A stretch of 64,000 bases of DNA from Chromatiaceae bacterium (GTDB taxonomy: Bacteria > Pseudomonadota > Gammaproteobacteria > Chromatiales > Chromatiaceae), in the NCBI GenBank assembly GCA_024235395.1, contig JACKMK010000001.1, forward strand, positions 1,426,001 to 1,490,000, read 5' to 3'. Positions within the stretch are counted from its first letter, which is position 1. Every line of letters starts with the position of its first letter. This document shows positions 43,938 to 52,763 of the stretch, piece after piece. A program made the translations under genes and the position numbers. The notes beneath the pieces are model-generated. The model was not told where the DNA came from, did no database searches, and was given only the letters and a program-made list of their open reading frames with translations.

Positions 43938-45126
43938 CGAAACGGTCCGCGATCAGTTCGGCCAGCTGGGCCGCCAGCTGGGTCTTGGGTTGTCGAGCGA
44001 GGGGCCGCCGCCCACCGTCCCAGATAACCAGTAGTGCGTTGTCGTCCACTTCGAATCCCTGAGCCGCACCCACCTGGTTAGCGGCCACCATATCCAGGCC
44101 CTTAGCACGCAGTTTTGCCTCGGCATTCGCCGTCACGTCGTCCGTTTCTGCGGCAAATCCGACACAAAACGGCCGTTGAGTGCCTGCTGCGACCTCGGCC
44201 AGGATATCCGGGTTGGGTATCAATTCGAGCGTGAGCCCGCTGGTCGTCTTCTTGATCTTCTGTTCGGCAGTCGCCACCGGTCGATAGTCCGCGACCGCGG
44301 CACATGCCACGAAAATGTCCGTCCCTGGCAACGCCGAAAACACCGCTTCACGCATCTGCCGCGCCGATTCGACATCGATGCGGGTCATCACCCTGGGCGG
44401 CGTGGCGAGTTCCACGGGGCCGCTGACCAACACGACCTCCGCGCCCTGCGCGGCAAGGGCCCCGGCCACCGCGAAGCCCATCTTGCCCGAACTTCGGTTG
44501 CCGATGAACCGCACGGGGTCGAGCGCCTCGCGCGTCGGGCCTGCAGTGACCAACACCCGCCGGCCGACCAGGCGGCCCTGGGCAAACTGTTCGGCCAACG
44601 CAGCCAGCAGCCGCGCCGGTTCGACCATCCTGCCCGGTCCGACATCACCACAGGCCTGCTCGCCCTCGTCCGGACCGACCAGCTTCACGCCGCGAGACTG
44701 CAGCAGCCTCACGTTCGCCTCGGTGGCCGGGTGCCGCCACATCGCCTGGTTCATCGCCGGCGCCATCAGCACGGGCGCATCTGTCGCCAGGCACAGCGTA
44801 CCCAACAGATCTCGCGCCATCCCTGCGGCCGCCTGGGCGAGAAAATCGGCGGTGGCCGGCGCGATCACGACGAGCTCCGCCCATCGGGCGAGCTCGATAT
44901 GGCCCATGGCCGCCTCGTGCGCCGCATCAAACAAGGCACTACGCACGGCCCTCCCGGTCAGCGCCTGCAGCGTCAACGGAGCGATGAACTGCCCGGCCGC
45001 TTCGGTCATCACCACCTGGACCTCGGCACCCGCCGTCGTCAACAGGCGGGCCAATTCAGCCGCTTTGTAGGCAGCGATCCCGGCGGTGATACCAAGCAGC
45101 ACTCGGCGTCCACTGAGCGGATGCAT
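43909..45126 (-). CDS. coaBC: Bifunctional phosphopantothenoylcysteine decarboxylase/synthetase
   Basis: The 405-residue fusion carries the flavoprotein decarboxylase CoaC (residues 1 to about 180: LLGITAGIAAYKAAELARLL, APAMNQAMW, and the active-site Cys in ACGDVGPGRM) and the CTP-dependent synthetase CoaB (VTAGPTREALDPVRFIGNRS, SSGKMGFAVA). Together they make 4'-phosphopantetheine in coenzyme A synthesis. coaD, the next pathway enzyme, is at 56053. The ATG at 45126 is divergent from radC across 135 bases with no clear promoter. Confidence 0.97.
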   Translation of the reverse strand: MHPLSGRRVLLGITAGIAAYKAAELARLLTTAGAEVQVVMTEAAGQFIAPLTLQALTGRAVRSALFDAAHEAAMGHIELARWAELVVIAPATADFLAQAAAGMARDLLGTLCLATDAPVLMAPAMNQAMWRHPATEANVRLLQSRGVKLVGPDEGEQACGDVGPGRMVEPARLLAALAEQFAQGRLVGRRVLVTAGPTREALDPVRFIGNRSSGKMGFAVAGALAAQGAEVVLVSGPVELATPPRVMTRIDVESARQMREAVFSALPGTDIFVACAAVADYRPVATAEQKIKKTTSGLTLELIPNPDILAEVAAGTQRPFCVGFAAETDDVTANAEAKLRAKGLDMVAANQVGAAQGFEVDDNALLVIWDGGRRPLARQPKTQLAAQLAELIADRFDAQTATQDS

Positions 45127-45261
45127 CGAACTGGGCGATTCCTTAGATTCCGGGGCTGTCGATGGGCCAAGAGTAACCGACCGGCCGCATGCGGCAAAGC
45201 AGGCTTTACGGCAAAGGATCGGTTCGGCTAGGCTTTCGTCGCTTCATGGAGGAAGACGGCG

Positions 45262-45936
45262 ATGGCAATCAGGGACTGGCCGGCCAACGAACGGCCGCGC
45301 GAGCGCCTGCTCGCACACGGCGCGCGAAGCCTCAGCGATGCCGAACTGCTGGCGATCTTTTTGCGTACCGGGGTCCGGGGCAGCAGCGCCGTCGATCTGG
45401 CACGCGACCTACTGACCCGGTTCGGCAGCCTGCGTTGCCTGCTGGCGGCGCCACGCGAGGCGTTCTGCGACGCTCCGGGGCTCGGCGATGCGAAATTCGC
45501 CCAGTTGCAGGCGGTCCTGGAGATGGGACGCCGCCACCTGTTCGAACGACTGGAACGCGGCGAGCCCCTGTCGAGTCCACGGCATTCGGCGCAGTATCTC
45601 ATCGCCCGACTGCGCGACCACCCCTACGAGGTATTCGCGGTGCTGTTCCTCGACAACCGGCACCGGGTTCTGGCGTTCGAAGAACTGTTCCGCGGCACCA
45701 TCGACGGTGCCAGCGTCCATCCGCGCGAGGTGGTGCGTCGCGCGTTACGACACAATGCGGCCGCAGTGATCCTGAGCCACAATCACCCTTCCGGGATCGC
45801 GGAACCGAGCCGGGCCGATCAACAGATCACCGCCAAATTGCGCGACGCGCTGGCGTTGGTCGACGTCCGCGTACTGGACCATCTGGTCGTCGGCGACGGG
45901 GAGTGTTGCTCGCTGGCGGAACGCGGCCTGCTCTGA
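45262..45936 (+). CDS. radC: RadC-family JAMM metalloprotein
   Basis: The 224-residue protein has an N-terminal helix-hairpin-helix region (GLGDAKFAQLQAVLEMGRR) and a C-terminal MPN/JAMM domain with ligands His173, His175 and Asp186 in LSHNHPSGIAEPSRAD. Its role is unclear; older claims of a DNA-repair role in E. coli are doubtful. The ATG at 45262 follows ggaggaag. It precedes rpmB, as in many gammaproteobacteria. Confidence 0.95.
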   Translation: MAIRDWPANERPRERLLAHGARSLSDAELLAIFLRTGVRGSSAVDLARDLLTRFGSLRCLLAAPREAFCDAPGLGDAKFAQLQAVLEMGRRHLFERLERGEPLSSPRHSAQYLIARLRDHPYEVFAVLFLDNRHRVLAFEELFRGTIDGASVHPREVVRRALRHNAAAVILSHNHPSGIAEPSRADQQITAKLRDALALVDVRVLDHLVVGDGECCSLAERGLL

Positions 45937-45951
45937 GCGCTCGGCCACGGG

Positions 45952-45980
45952 TTGACCGATATCCGCGGTTCCGGTATAAA
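45952..45980 (+). promoter_or_regulatory. Sigma-70 promoter for rpmB-rpmG
   Basis: TTGACC (45952-45957) and TATAAA (45975-45980) are separated by exactly 17 bases. A GC-rich stretch (gcggcc) follows the -10, which is the discriminator type seen in ribosomal promoters under stringent control. The leader to the rpmB start is about 60 bases. Confidence 0.75.
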
Positions 45981-46049
45981 TTGCGGCCTTTCCGCCCGCC
46001 CTAAGGCTCGGGCACGACGAATACAACGCGCTTTTTCGAGGCCTCAACC

Positions 46050-46286
46050 ATGTCTAAAGTCTGCCAGGTCACCGGCAAACGGCCGATCACTGGGAACAAC
46101 GTATCCCACTCGCATCGCAAGACCCGGCGCCGCTTCCTGCCGAATCTTCATTACCATCGCTTCTGGGTGGAGAGCGAGCAGCGTTTCGTGCGGCTGCGCG
46201 TTTCCGCCGCCGGTATGCGGATTATCGACAAGAAGGGCATCGATTCGGTGCTGAACGAGCTGCGCGCGCGCGGCGAAAAGGTCTGA
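46050..46286 (+). CDS. rpmB: 50S ribosomal protein L28
   Basis: The 78-residue basic protein has the L28 signature SKVCQVTGKRPITGNNVSHS followed by KTRRRFLPNLHYHRFWVES. It is part of the large subunit. It follows a strong promoter and is 13 bases upstream of rpmG, the invariant pairing in gammaproteobacteria. Confidence 0.99.
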   Translation: MSKVCQVTGKRPITGNNVSHSHRKTRRRFLPNLHYHRFWVESEQRFVRLRVSAAGMRIIDKKGIDSVLNELRARGEKV

Positions 46287-46299
46287 AGGAGCGACTGAC

Positions 46300-46467
46300 A
46301 TGGCTAAAGCGGTACGCGAAAAGATCCGCCTGAACTCGAGCGCAGGCACCGGACACTTCTACACCACGACCAAGAACAAGAAGACCATGACCGGCAAGAT
46401 GGAGATCAAGAAGTACGATCCCGTCGCCCGTAAGCACGTGATGTACAAGGAAGGGAAGATCAAGTAA
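46300..46467 (+). CDS. rpmG: 50S ribosomal protein L33 (zinc-independent form)
   Basis: The 55-residue product starts MAKAVREKIRLNSSAGTGHF and ends HVMYKEGKIK, close to E. coli L33. It contains no cysteine, so it is the C-minus, zinc-independent type. The ribosome binding site aagga lies upstream. A strong intrinsic terminator follows 18 bases after the stop, closing the rpmB-rpmG transcript. Confidence 0.98.
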   Translation: MAKAVREKIRLNSSAGTGHFYTTTKNKKTMTGKMEIKKYDPVARKHVMYKEGKIK

Positions 46468-46485
46468 GGGCCTCGCCGGGCGCCC

Positions 46486-46515
46486 GAAAAAAAACCGCCT
46501 TTCGGCGGTTTTTTT
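46486..46515. terminator. Intrinsic terminator after rpmG, active in both directions
   Basis: The stem aaccgcc/ggcggtt around ttcc-like loop sequence (46493-46510) is followed by a run of T on the plus strand and preceded by a run of eight A. The A-run acts as the T-tract for transcripts from the opposing desaturase gene, so it should stop both. Confidence 0.92.
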
Positions 46516-46533
46516 GTGCCCCGGTGACATGCC

Positions 46534-47709
46534 TCAGACGGGTGCCGGTGCGTAGCTGCGCAGGTTGCGCGCGAAATCCTGCAGCGCCTTGATACCGCTG
46601 CTGTCCGCCTCTCGGCACCACTGCTGCAGCGCACCGAGCAGTGCGTCCTGGCTGGAAGCGGTGCGCTCCCAGACCTGTTGCAGCTGCTTGCGGAACCGGT
46701 GCACCGTCGCCAGCATCTGGCTGCGATCGAGCAGGTTCTCCAGCCGCTGCCGGCTTTGTACGTCGAGCGAGGACTCTTCTCGCGCCAGCAGCCTGCGCGC
46801 CTGTCGTGCCAATCGCCGGCAATGCCGCTCGGAACGACAGAACTCGGCATCCGCGACCGGCTTGATCACCTCCCGCGCATAGTTCGCCAGCACATGCATG
46901 CGGTGCGTGACCACGGCCCTGACGGTATCCATATCGATCACGCTCTTGTCGCGCAGCCGTGATGGCCGGCGTGCCACCCGTCGGACCCGGGCGAGACCCA
47001 GCACCGACAAGGTGCGGATGTAGAACCAGCCGATGTCGAACTCCCACCAGCGCGCGGACAACTTGGCCGAACTCGGGAATGCATGATGGTTGTTGTGCAG
47101 TTCCTCGCCACCAATCAGGATGCCCCACGGGGAAATGTTGGTCGCCGCGTCCGGCGACTGAAAATTGCGATACCCCCAGAAGTGCCCGACGCCGTTGATC
47201 ACCCCGGCGGCAAAGAACGGGATCCAGATCATCTGCACCGCCCACATCGCGATGCCCGGGATTCCGAACAGGGCGACATCGATCAGCAGCATCACCGCAA
47301 TACCCATGAAGTTGTACGGCGTATACAGTCGACGCTCGATCCAGTCGTCCGGGGTACCGTGCGCGTAACGCTCGACCAGCTCCGATCGACTCGCCGCCTC
47401 CCGGTATAGCTCGGCACCTTCCAGCAACACCTTGCGCAGACCGAGCACCTGGGGACTGTGCGGGTCCTCCGGCGTCTCGCAGCGGGCATGGTGCCGGCGG
47501 TGCACGCCGACCCACTCGCGCGTGATCATTCCGGTCGTCAGCCACAGCCAGAATCGGAAGAAATGCGCGATCACCGGGTGCAAGTTCAGTGCGCGGTGCG
47601 CCTGGCAACGGTGCAGATAGACGGTGACGGCAACGATCGTCACGTGGGTCATCGCCAGGACAATCAATATCGACTGCCACCAGGCGGGTGCAAGCAAACC
47701 TTCGGTCAT
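46534..47709 (-). CDS. Membrane fatty-acid (acyl-CoA) desaturase
   Basis: The 391-residue protein has the three histidine boxes of delta-9 type desaturases: H33RCQAH38, H70RRHH74 and H205NNHH209, set among four membrane helices. It would place a double bond in acyl-CoA or lipid chains using O2 and an electron donor. About 130 residues after the last box are soluble, helical and rich in Arg, Glu and Gln (LLAREESSLDVQSRQRLENL), a tail shared with long pseudomonad homologues as I recall. The ATG at 47709 follows gaggaa. It is monocistronic, ending at the shared terminator. Confidence 0.92.
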   Translation of the reverse strand: MTEGLLAPAWWQSILIVLAMTHVTIVAVTVYLHRCQAHRALNLHPVIAHFFRFWLWLTTGMITREWVGVHRRHHARCETPEDPHSPQVLGLRKVLLEGAELYREAASRSELVERYAHGTPDDWIERRLYTPYNFMGIAVMLLIDVALFGIPGIAMWAVQMIWIPFFAAGVINGVGHFWGYRNFQSPDAATNISPWGILIGGEELHNNHHAFPSSAKLSARWWEFDIGWFYIRTLSVLGLARVRRVARRPSRLRDKSVIDMDTVRAVVTHRMHVLANYAREVIKPVADAEFCRSERHCRRLARQARRLLAREESSLDVQSRQRLENLLDRSQMLATVHRFRKQLQQVWERTASSQDALLGALQQWCREADSSGIKALQDFARNLRSYAPAPV

Positions 47710-47964
47710 GAAGAATTCCTCGGGACCTTAAATCGAAATAATTGCGGATCCGATCGACAGAGGGTAACGGAAGTTCCGCGAAAACCTGAGCGCCGAGGCC
47801 CCGGAAGGTGCCCTTTAGGGAATCTGGGCCCCATGCGAGGTGGAGAGGCACCCGACAATGATACCCCGGATCACCGGGTGCCCGAAATTCCGCTCAGCCC
47901 CGGGGCACCGATGACCTGCCCGTCGCAGCCGGCGATCACGCCAAAGGTTCCGACGCCCACCGCA
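47710..47964. other. Intergenic region upstream of the desaturase gene
   Basis: The 255 bases hold the desaturase promoter and the end of the hydantoinase transcript. An 8-base inverted repeat (ggcacccg at 47847-47854, cgggtgcc at 47875-47882) could be a weak terminator or an operator. No coding frame is convincing; frames crossing here are shadows of the desaturase gene. Confidence 0.4.
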
Positions 47965-49938
47965 TCAGCCGATACGGCGCAGCTGGAGATTTCCGATGCG
48001 GTCGACGCTGAGCCGCCAGCCCGGTGCCACCCAGGTCGTCGCGACCGGCTCCATCACCAGAAGCGGCCCGTCACACACCTGCCCCGACACCAGTTCGCCG
48101 CGGCGATGGCATGCAGCCGCGTACGCTCCCCCGAAGACCTCGCGGACCGCAAAAGGCCTGGCAGGCGGGCCCTCGGCGGCCACCGGCAGGCGCAGATCGG
48201 TCGCCGGACCGCGCACCCACTGGCGCAGATTGACCACCTCAACCGGCAGATCGAGCCGATGACCGTAGCGTGCCAGGTGGCGCCGATGGAACGCCTCCCG
48301 GGTGGCCTCGACGCCGTGCCAATCGATATTCAGCGTATACGCCTGACCGGCGTATCGCAGATCGACCGAGGCCGTGGCGGTACAGTCCGCGGCGGCAAAC
48401 CCCTCGGCCTGCAGCTCGTCGGCACCCTGTCTGTACAAGGCGTCGAAGATCGCCGCGATCTCGGCTTGCGGCAGCCCGTCCAGCAGCCCGATGTGGGTGC
48501 GCGACAGCTGCCGTCCGGGCCGGGCCGCGAGCATGCCGAGTGCCGATAACACCCCGCCGTGCATCGGAATCATCGCGGCTGGCGTACCGAGCAGGTCCGC
48601 CAGCGCACAGACGTGCAGGCCACCTGCCCCGCCGAATGCGACCAGTACGTGCTCGCGCGGATCGACGCCCCGCTTGATCGAGATCGCACGCAACGCCTGC
48701 GTCATGTGCTCGTTGGCGACCGCGACGATATCGCGGGCCGCGGACAGCAGATCCGTGCCCAACCCGCTGGCCAGCGCCTGCATCGCCTGCCGTGCGCCTT
48801 CCAGATCGAGCGGCATCGCGCCGCCAAGGAAGGCGTCGGGCTGCAGCAGACCGAGTACCAGATTGGCGTCGGTGACGGTCGGCGCAACGCCACCGCGCGC
48901 ATAGCACACCGGCCCGGGATCGGCGCCGGCCGATTGCGGTCCGACCTGCAGCATGCCCCCTGCGTCCAGCCACGCGATCGAGCCGCCGCCGGCGCCGATG
49001 GTATGCATATCGACCATCGGCACGGCGACGGGAAACCGCCCGATGCGACCGTCGGTGGTCAGTCGTGGCTGCGTCTCGACCAATGCGACATCGGTCGAGG
49101 TTCCCCCCATGTCGAAGGTCAACAGGCGTTCCTGGCCGGTCGCGGCAGCGAGCTGTCGTGCCGCGATCAGCCCCCCCGCGGGGCCGGACAGCAACATGCG
49201 TACCGCGTGGTCTGCGGCCTGCGCGGCCGCCACCGTGTCCCCGGAACTCTGCATCACCGCGACCGCGGCATCACCGATCCCCTGCTGCAGCCGCCGCAGG
49301 TAGCCGGCCACCCGTGGCCCGACCCAGGCATTCAGCCAGGTTGCCATGCCGCGTTCGAACTCGCGCACCTCGGGCAGCACGCGCGACGACAGCGAGACGA
49401 ACAGGTCCTCAGGCAACGCGCCGGCGATACGGGCCTCGAGTGTCGGGTCCAGGTAAGAGAACAAGAGGTTGACCGCGACCGCCTGCACACCGAGCCGTTC
49501 GGCCGCCGCGCGGATCTCCGCGAGGTCCCGGTCGGTCAGCGGCTCGAGCAGCTCGCCACGCGCGTCGAGCCGGCCCCCGGTCTCGATACACAGGTCCGGC
49601 GCAACGACCGGCGCTGTGGCTGCGGGTTGCAGGTCGTACAGCGCGGCACGCTGCTGGCGACCGATGTTGAGCAGATCGGCGAAACCACGGTTGCCGACAT
49701 AGAGGGTCTTGACACCCTTGCCCTCGAGCACTGCGTTGGTCGCCACGGTCGAACCATGTACCAGATGCAACGGCTGGCCGGCCAGGCCCATCTCGGCGAC
49801 ACCCTGGAGAATCGCGCGCTCCGGTGCGTCGGGCGTGGACAACACCTTGTGCACGCGCAAAGTACCGTCCGCGTCGAGCAGGACGAAGTCGGTGAAGGTA
49901 CCGCCAGTATCGACGCCGAGTCGCAACATGCGGCGCAT
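47965..49938 (-). CDS. Hydantoinase/5-oxoprolinase A-type ATPase (HyuA family)
   Basis: The 657-residue protein starts LRLGVDTGGTFTDFVLLDAD, the ATP-binding signature of the HyuA/oxoprolinase family, and continues with GSTVATNAVLEGKG, LLTFDMGGTSTDVALVETQP and FGGAGGLHVCALADLLG. HyuA usually works with a HyuB subunit to open hydantoin or 5-oxoproline rings with ATP. No hyuB gene lies beside it. The substrate cannot be told; 5-oxoproline would suit a cell with gshB and ggt. The start is ATG at 49938 or 49929; an ATG at 50010 extends the frame with unrelated residues. It is divergent from the ABC cassette, about 70 bases apart. Confidence 0.87.
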   Translation of the reverse strand: MRRMLRLGVDTGGTFTDFVLLDADGTLRVHKVLSTPDAPERAILQGVAEMGLAGQPLHLVHGSTVATNAVLEGKGVKTLYVGNRGFADLLNIGRQQRAALYDLQPAATAPVVAPDLCIETGGRLDARGELLEPLTDRDLAEIRAAAERLGVQAVAVNLLFSYLDPTLEARIAGALPEDLFVSLSSRVLPEVREFERGMATWLNAWVGPRVAGYLRRLQQGIGDAAVAVMQSSGDTVAAAQAADHAVRMLLSGPAGGLIAARQLAAATGQERLLTFDMGGTSTDVALVETQPRLTTDGRIGRFPVAVPMVDMHTIGAGGGSIAWLDAGGMLQVGPQSAGADPGPVCYARGGVAPTVTDANLVLGLLQPDAFLGGAMPLDLEGARQAMQALASGLGTDLLSAARDIVAVANEHMTQALRAISIKRGVDPREHVLVAFGGAGGLHVCALADLLGTPAAMIPMHGGVLSALGMLAARPGRQLSRTHIGLLDGLPQAEIAAIFDALYRQGADELQAEGFAAADCTATASVDLRYAGQAYTLNIDWHGVEATREAFHRRHLARYGHRLDLPVEVVNLRQWVRGPATDLRLPVAAEGPPARPFAVREVFGGAYAAACHRRGELVSGQVCDGPLLVMEPVATTWVAPGWRLSVDRIGNLQLRRIG

Positions 49939-50008
49939 TGTAAGAGATGCATCCGGTTTCACCGCACAGGGTTCGCAATTTGCCGCGCGCACGGTAATCT
50001 GCCGCGCC

Positions 50009-50737
50009 ATGGAAGCCGTGTTGTCCGCCCATGATCTGAGCTATGGCCCGCCGCGCCAACCACGCGTACGCCGGATCGACCTGCAATTGACTGCGGCCGA
50101 CCGGCTCGGCCTGCTCGGACTCAACGGCGCCGGCAAGTCAACGCTGTTGCAGCTGCTCGCCGGCGTGCTGCCGCCGAGCGCGGGTGAGGTACGCGTGCTC
50201 GGCCGCCGTCTCGATGCCGACGGGCACGCCGCGCGCCGACAGATCGGCTACCTTCCGCAGCGCGTCCCCGCATATCCGGAACTGAGCGTGCGTGAGAATC
50301 TCGCCTGGGCCGGACAGCTGCACGGATTGCGCGGACGCCCGCTGCGCGAGGCGATCGCCACGGTGCTCGCGCAGGTCGAGCTCGGTAACGTCGCCGACCG
50401 CCTTGCCGGTCGACTTTCGGCCGGTATGCTGCAGCGCCTCGGCCTGGCGCAGGCGATACTCCATAGGCCGCGCGTCCTGATCCTCGACGAACCGACGGCG
50501 AGTCTCGATCCGCTGCAGACCGAACAGATCCGCGACCTGCTCGGCAGGCTTGGCGACGACGTCAGCCTGGTGGTCGCAACCCATCTGCTGGACGATGTAC
50601 TGCAGCTGTGTGGACGCGTGATCCTGCTCGATCAGGGGCGCCAGGTCGCCGAGCATCCGGTGACCGCCGATATCGACCTGCTCGCACATCTGCGCGCCGG
50701 GCTGAACGACACCGGCCTGCACCAGGCTGCGCGATGA
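50009..50737 (+). CDS. ABC transporter ATP-binding protein (Gld/NatA type)
   Basis: The 242-residue ATPase has Walker A GLNGAGKST, a Q-loop in IGYLPQRVPAYPELSV, a variant signature LSAGMLQRLGLAQ, Walker B VLILDEPTASLDP and the switch His in VVATHLLDD. It belongs to the branch that powers ABC-2 type permeases. It is first of four tightly overlapping genes and overlaps the permease start as ATGA. The cassette resembles GldA-GldF-GldG of gliding bacteria and similar sets in non-gliding bacteria. What it moves or controls is unknown. Confidence 0.9.
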   Translation: MEAVLSAHDLSYGPPRQPRVRRIDLQLTAADRLGLLGLNGAGKSTLLQLLAGVLPPSAGEVRVLGRRLDADGHAARRQIGYLPQRVPAYPELSVRENLAWAGQLHGLRGRPLREAIATVLAQVELGNVADRLAGRLSAGMLQRLGLAQAILHRPRVLILDEPTASLDPLQTEQIRDLLGRLGDDVSLVVATHLLDDVLQLCGRVILLDQGRQVAEHPVTADIDLLAHLRAGLNDTGLHQAAR

Positions 50738-51474
50738 TCTGGACCATTGCACGCCATGAATGGCGACGCCTGCACAGCGCGATCACGTTCTGGCTGCTGC
50801 TGGCCTTCGCACAGCTGCTGATCGCCTGGCTGGCATTCGCGCAACTGGAGACGTTCGCGACGATCGCACCGCAACTGACCGCCGCCGGCGCACCGCTCAG
50901 CGCCATGGATCTGGTGGTCGTCCCCACCTTCAACAGCCTGGTGTTGCTGCTGCTGCTCGCGGCGCCGCTGCTGGCGATGGGCAGCCTCGCCGGCGAGGTC
51001 CGCAGTGGCCGCATCGCCCTGTGGCTCGCGGCGCCGGTTGCAGCGCTGCGCATCGTGGCGGGCAAGGTGATCGGGCTCTGGCTCGCGCTCCTGCCGCCAC
51101 TGGCGACCTGCATGCTGACGCTGGCCGCGCTGGGCCTGGCGATCGAAATCGACCCGACGCGCTTCGTACTCGCAGCCACGATGCTCGCCGTGTTCACACT
51201 GTGGCTGAGCTGCATGGGGGTGTTCCTGTCGAGCCTGTTCGACCACCCGGCCGCGGCGCTGGCCGCGTGTTACGGGATCCTGCTGTTCCTGTGGCTGCTG
51301 GATTCACTGAGCGGGAGCCAGGCGGCCTGGTCGTGGTGGGCATTGCTGCCGCACCTCGAACCGGCCTTCGATGGCCTACTGCGCAGCCAGGACATCGTGT
51401 TCTTCGTCGCCAGTGGCGCCGCCGCCTGGCTGCTCGCCGGCTACCGTGTCGCGCGACGGCGGGGAGAACTGTGA
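50734..51474 (+). CDS. ABC-2 type permease (GldF-like)
   Basis: The 246-residue protein has six membrane helices, including FWLLLAFAQLLIAWLAF, VVPTFNSLVLLLLLAAPLLA (with the GldF-type first extracellular loop) and a final pair near the C-terminus. MGSLAGEVRSGRIALWLAAP matches the ABC-2/NatB coupling region. It overlaps both neighbours by 1-4 bases. It should form the channel of the cassette. Confidence 0.88.
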   Translation: MIWTIARHEWRRLHSAITFWLLLAFAQLLIAWLAFAQLETFATIAPQLTAAGAPLSAMDLVVVPTFNSLVLLLLLAAPLLAMGSLAGEVRSGRIALWLAAPVAALRIVAGKVIGLWLALLPPLATCMLTLAALGLAIEIDPTRFVLAATMLAVFTLWLSCMGVFLSSLFDHPAAALAACYGILLFLWLLDSLSGSQAAWSWWALLPHLEPAFDGLLRSQDIVFFVASGAAAWLLAGYRVARRRGEL

Positions 51475-52763
51475 TGCTGCGCCGCCTGGTCTTCCTCGCG
51501 CTGGTCGCCGCGTGCCTGTGGTTCGCGGCAAGGGTCGGTGACCGCCATTCGTGGCAGCTCGACCTCAGCAGTGCGCAGATCCATACGCTCAGCGAGGCGG
51601 CACAACGGGCGCTCGACGCCCTGCCCGATGGTCTGCGCATCACGGCGTTCGTACCTGACCTGGTCGTCGACCGCGCACGGATCGAACAACTGCTCGCCCC
51701 CTATCTCGCACACCCGCGGGTCCGGCTGTCTTTCGTCGACCCGCTGCAGGACCCGGAAACCGCGCAGGCGCAAGGCGTGCAACGGCATGGCGAGTTGCAC
51801 CTGCTGAGCGGGCAGCGGCGCGAGGTCGTGGTCTCCCCGTCACGCGGCGAACTCGACCGCGCACTCAACCGGCTGGCGCTGCAGGGAGAACGCTGGATCG
51901 TGAGTTTCACGGGACAGGGCGAGAGCCGGATCGACGGGGCGCCGGGCGGCCTGGGTGATTTCGTCCGACACCTCGAAGAACAGGGATACCGGGTGGTCGA
52001 ACTCGACCCGCGCCAGCTCGATGCCCTGCCCGACAACACGGCGTTGCTGCTGATCGCCGGACCTCAGGGCGAATACGGACCGCACACCGAACGCCTGATC
52101 GAGCAGTTCGTCGACAGTGGTGGCGGCCTGTTGTGGCTGTTCGGCGACGCGGAATCAGCCCTAGTCGAACGCCTGTTCGGCGTGACAGCACTGCCCGGTA
52201 TCGTGGTCGACGCGGCCGCGGCCCAGTACCGACTGGAGCGCCCGGACTATGCGGTCGTCTCCCGGTTCCCCACGCAACTGCCGGGGCTCGGCGATGGATA
52301 CGCCGCGCTGAGCCAGGCGCATGCCCTGGCCTGGCAGACGCGCGAAGACTGGCAGGAACGCATGCGCCTCGAGAGCAGCGCGCGCAGCTGGAACGAGACC
52401 GGCAGCCTGCGTGGCGAGATCGCGCGCCAGCCCGACCTGGGCGAACAGGCCGGTCCGCTGACGGTCGGCATCGCGCTGGAACACGCCGCGACATCACCGG
52501 CTGCGCGGGTGATGTTCGTCGGCGGACGACAGTTCCTCGGCAACGGCCAGATCGGGCAAGGCGCCAACCTGGCATTGGGTCAGGGCCTGGTGCGCTGGCT
52601 GACCGCCAATCAGGGGCTCGCGGCGGCGCCGCCGGTTCACGACCTGGGCGTTCGCTGGTCACCGCAGACCGCTGCCGCTTTCGCGGTCGGACTGATGGCC
52701 GGGCTACCACTGTGTTATCTCGGTCTCGGATTCTGGTTGCGCCACCGGCGACGCCGTGCATGA
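51474..52763 (+). CDS. GldG-like protein of an ABC cassette
   Basis: The 429-residue protein has a membrane helix at residues 4-22 and another near the C-terminus (FAVGLMAGLPLCYLGLGFWL). Between them lies a large periplasmic GldG-type region starting QLDLSSAQIHTLSEAAQRAL and containing IVSFTGQGESRID and LLLIAGPQGEYGPHTERLI. These fit the uncharacterised ABC transport component family (DUF4350/GldG-like). It begins on the last base of the permease stop. Function is unknown outside gliding bacteria. Confidence 0.87.
   Translation: MLRRLVFLALVAACLWFAARVGDRHSWQLDLSSAQIHTLSEAAQRALDALPDGLRITAFVPDLVVDRARIEQLLAPYLAHPRVRLSFVDPLQDPETAQAQGVQRHGELHLLSGQRREVVVSPSRGELDRALNRLALQGERWIVSFTGQGESRIDGAPGGLGDFVRHLEEQGYRVVELDPRQLDALPDNTALLLIAGPQGEYGPHTERLIEQFVDSGGGLLWLFGDAESALVERLFGVTALPGIVVDAAAAQYRLERPDYAVVSRFPTQLPGLGDGYAALSQAHALAWQTREDWQERMRLESSARSWNETGSLRGEIARQPDLGEQAGPLTVGIALEHAATSPAARVMFVGGRQFLGNGQIGQGANLALGQGLVRWLTANQGLAAAPPVHDLGVRWSPQTAAAFAVGLMAGLPLCYLGLGFWLRHRRRRA

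Noticed and set aside
46460..47851. A longer minus-strand frame overlapping the desaturase gene
   Set aside because: The real desaturase reads in another frame with all three histidine boxes; this one is out of phase with them.
48559..50034. A 491-codon plus-strand open frame opposite the HyuA gene
   Set aside because: It is antisense to strong ATP-binding motifs and has the skewed composition of a shadow frame.
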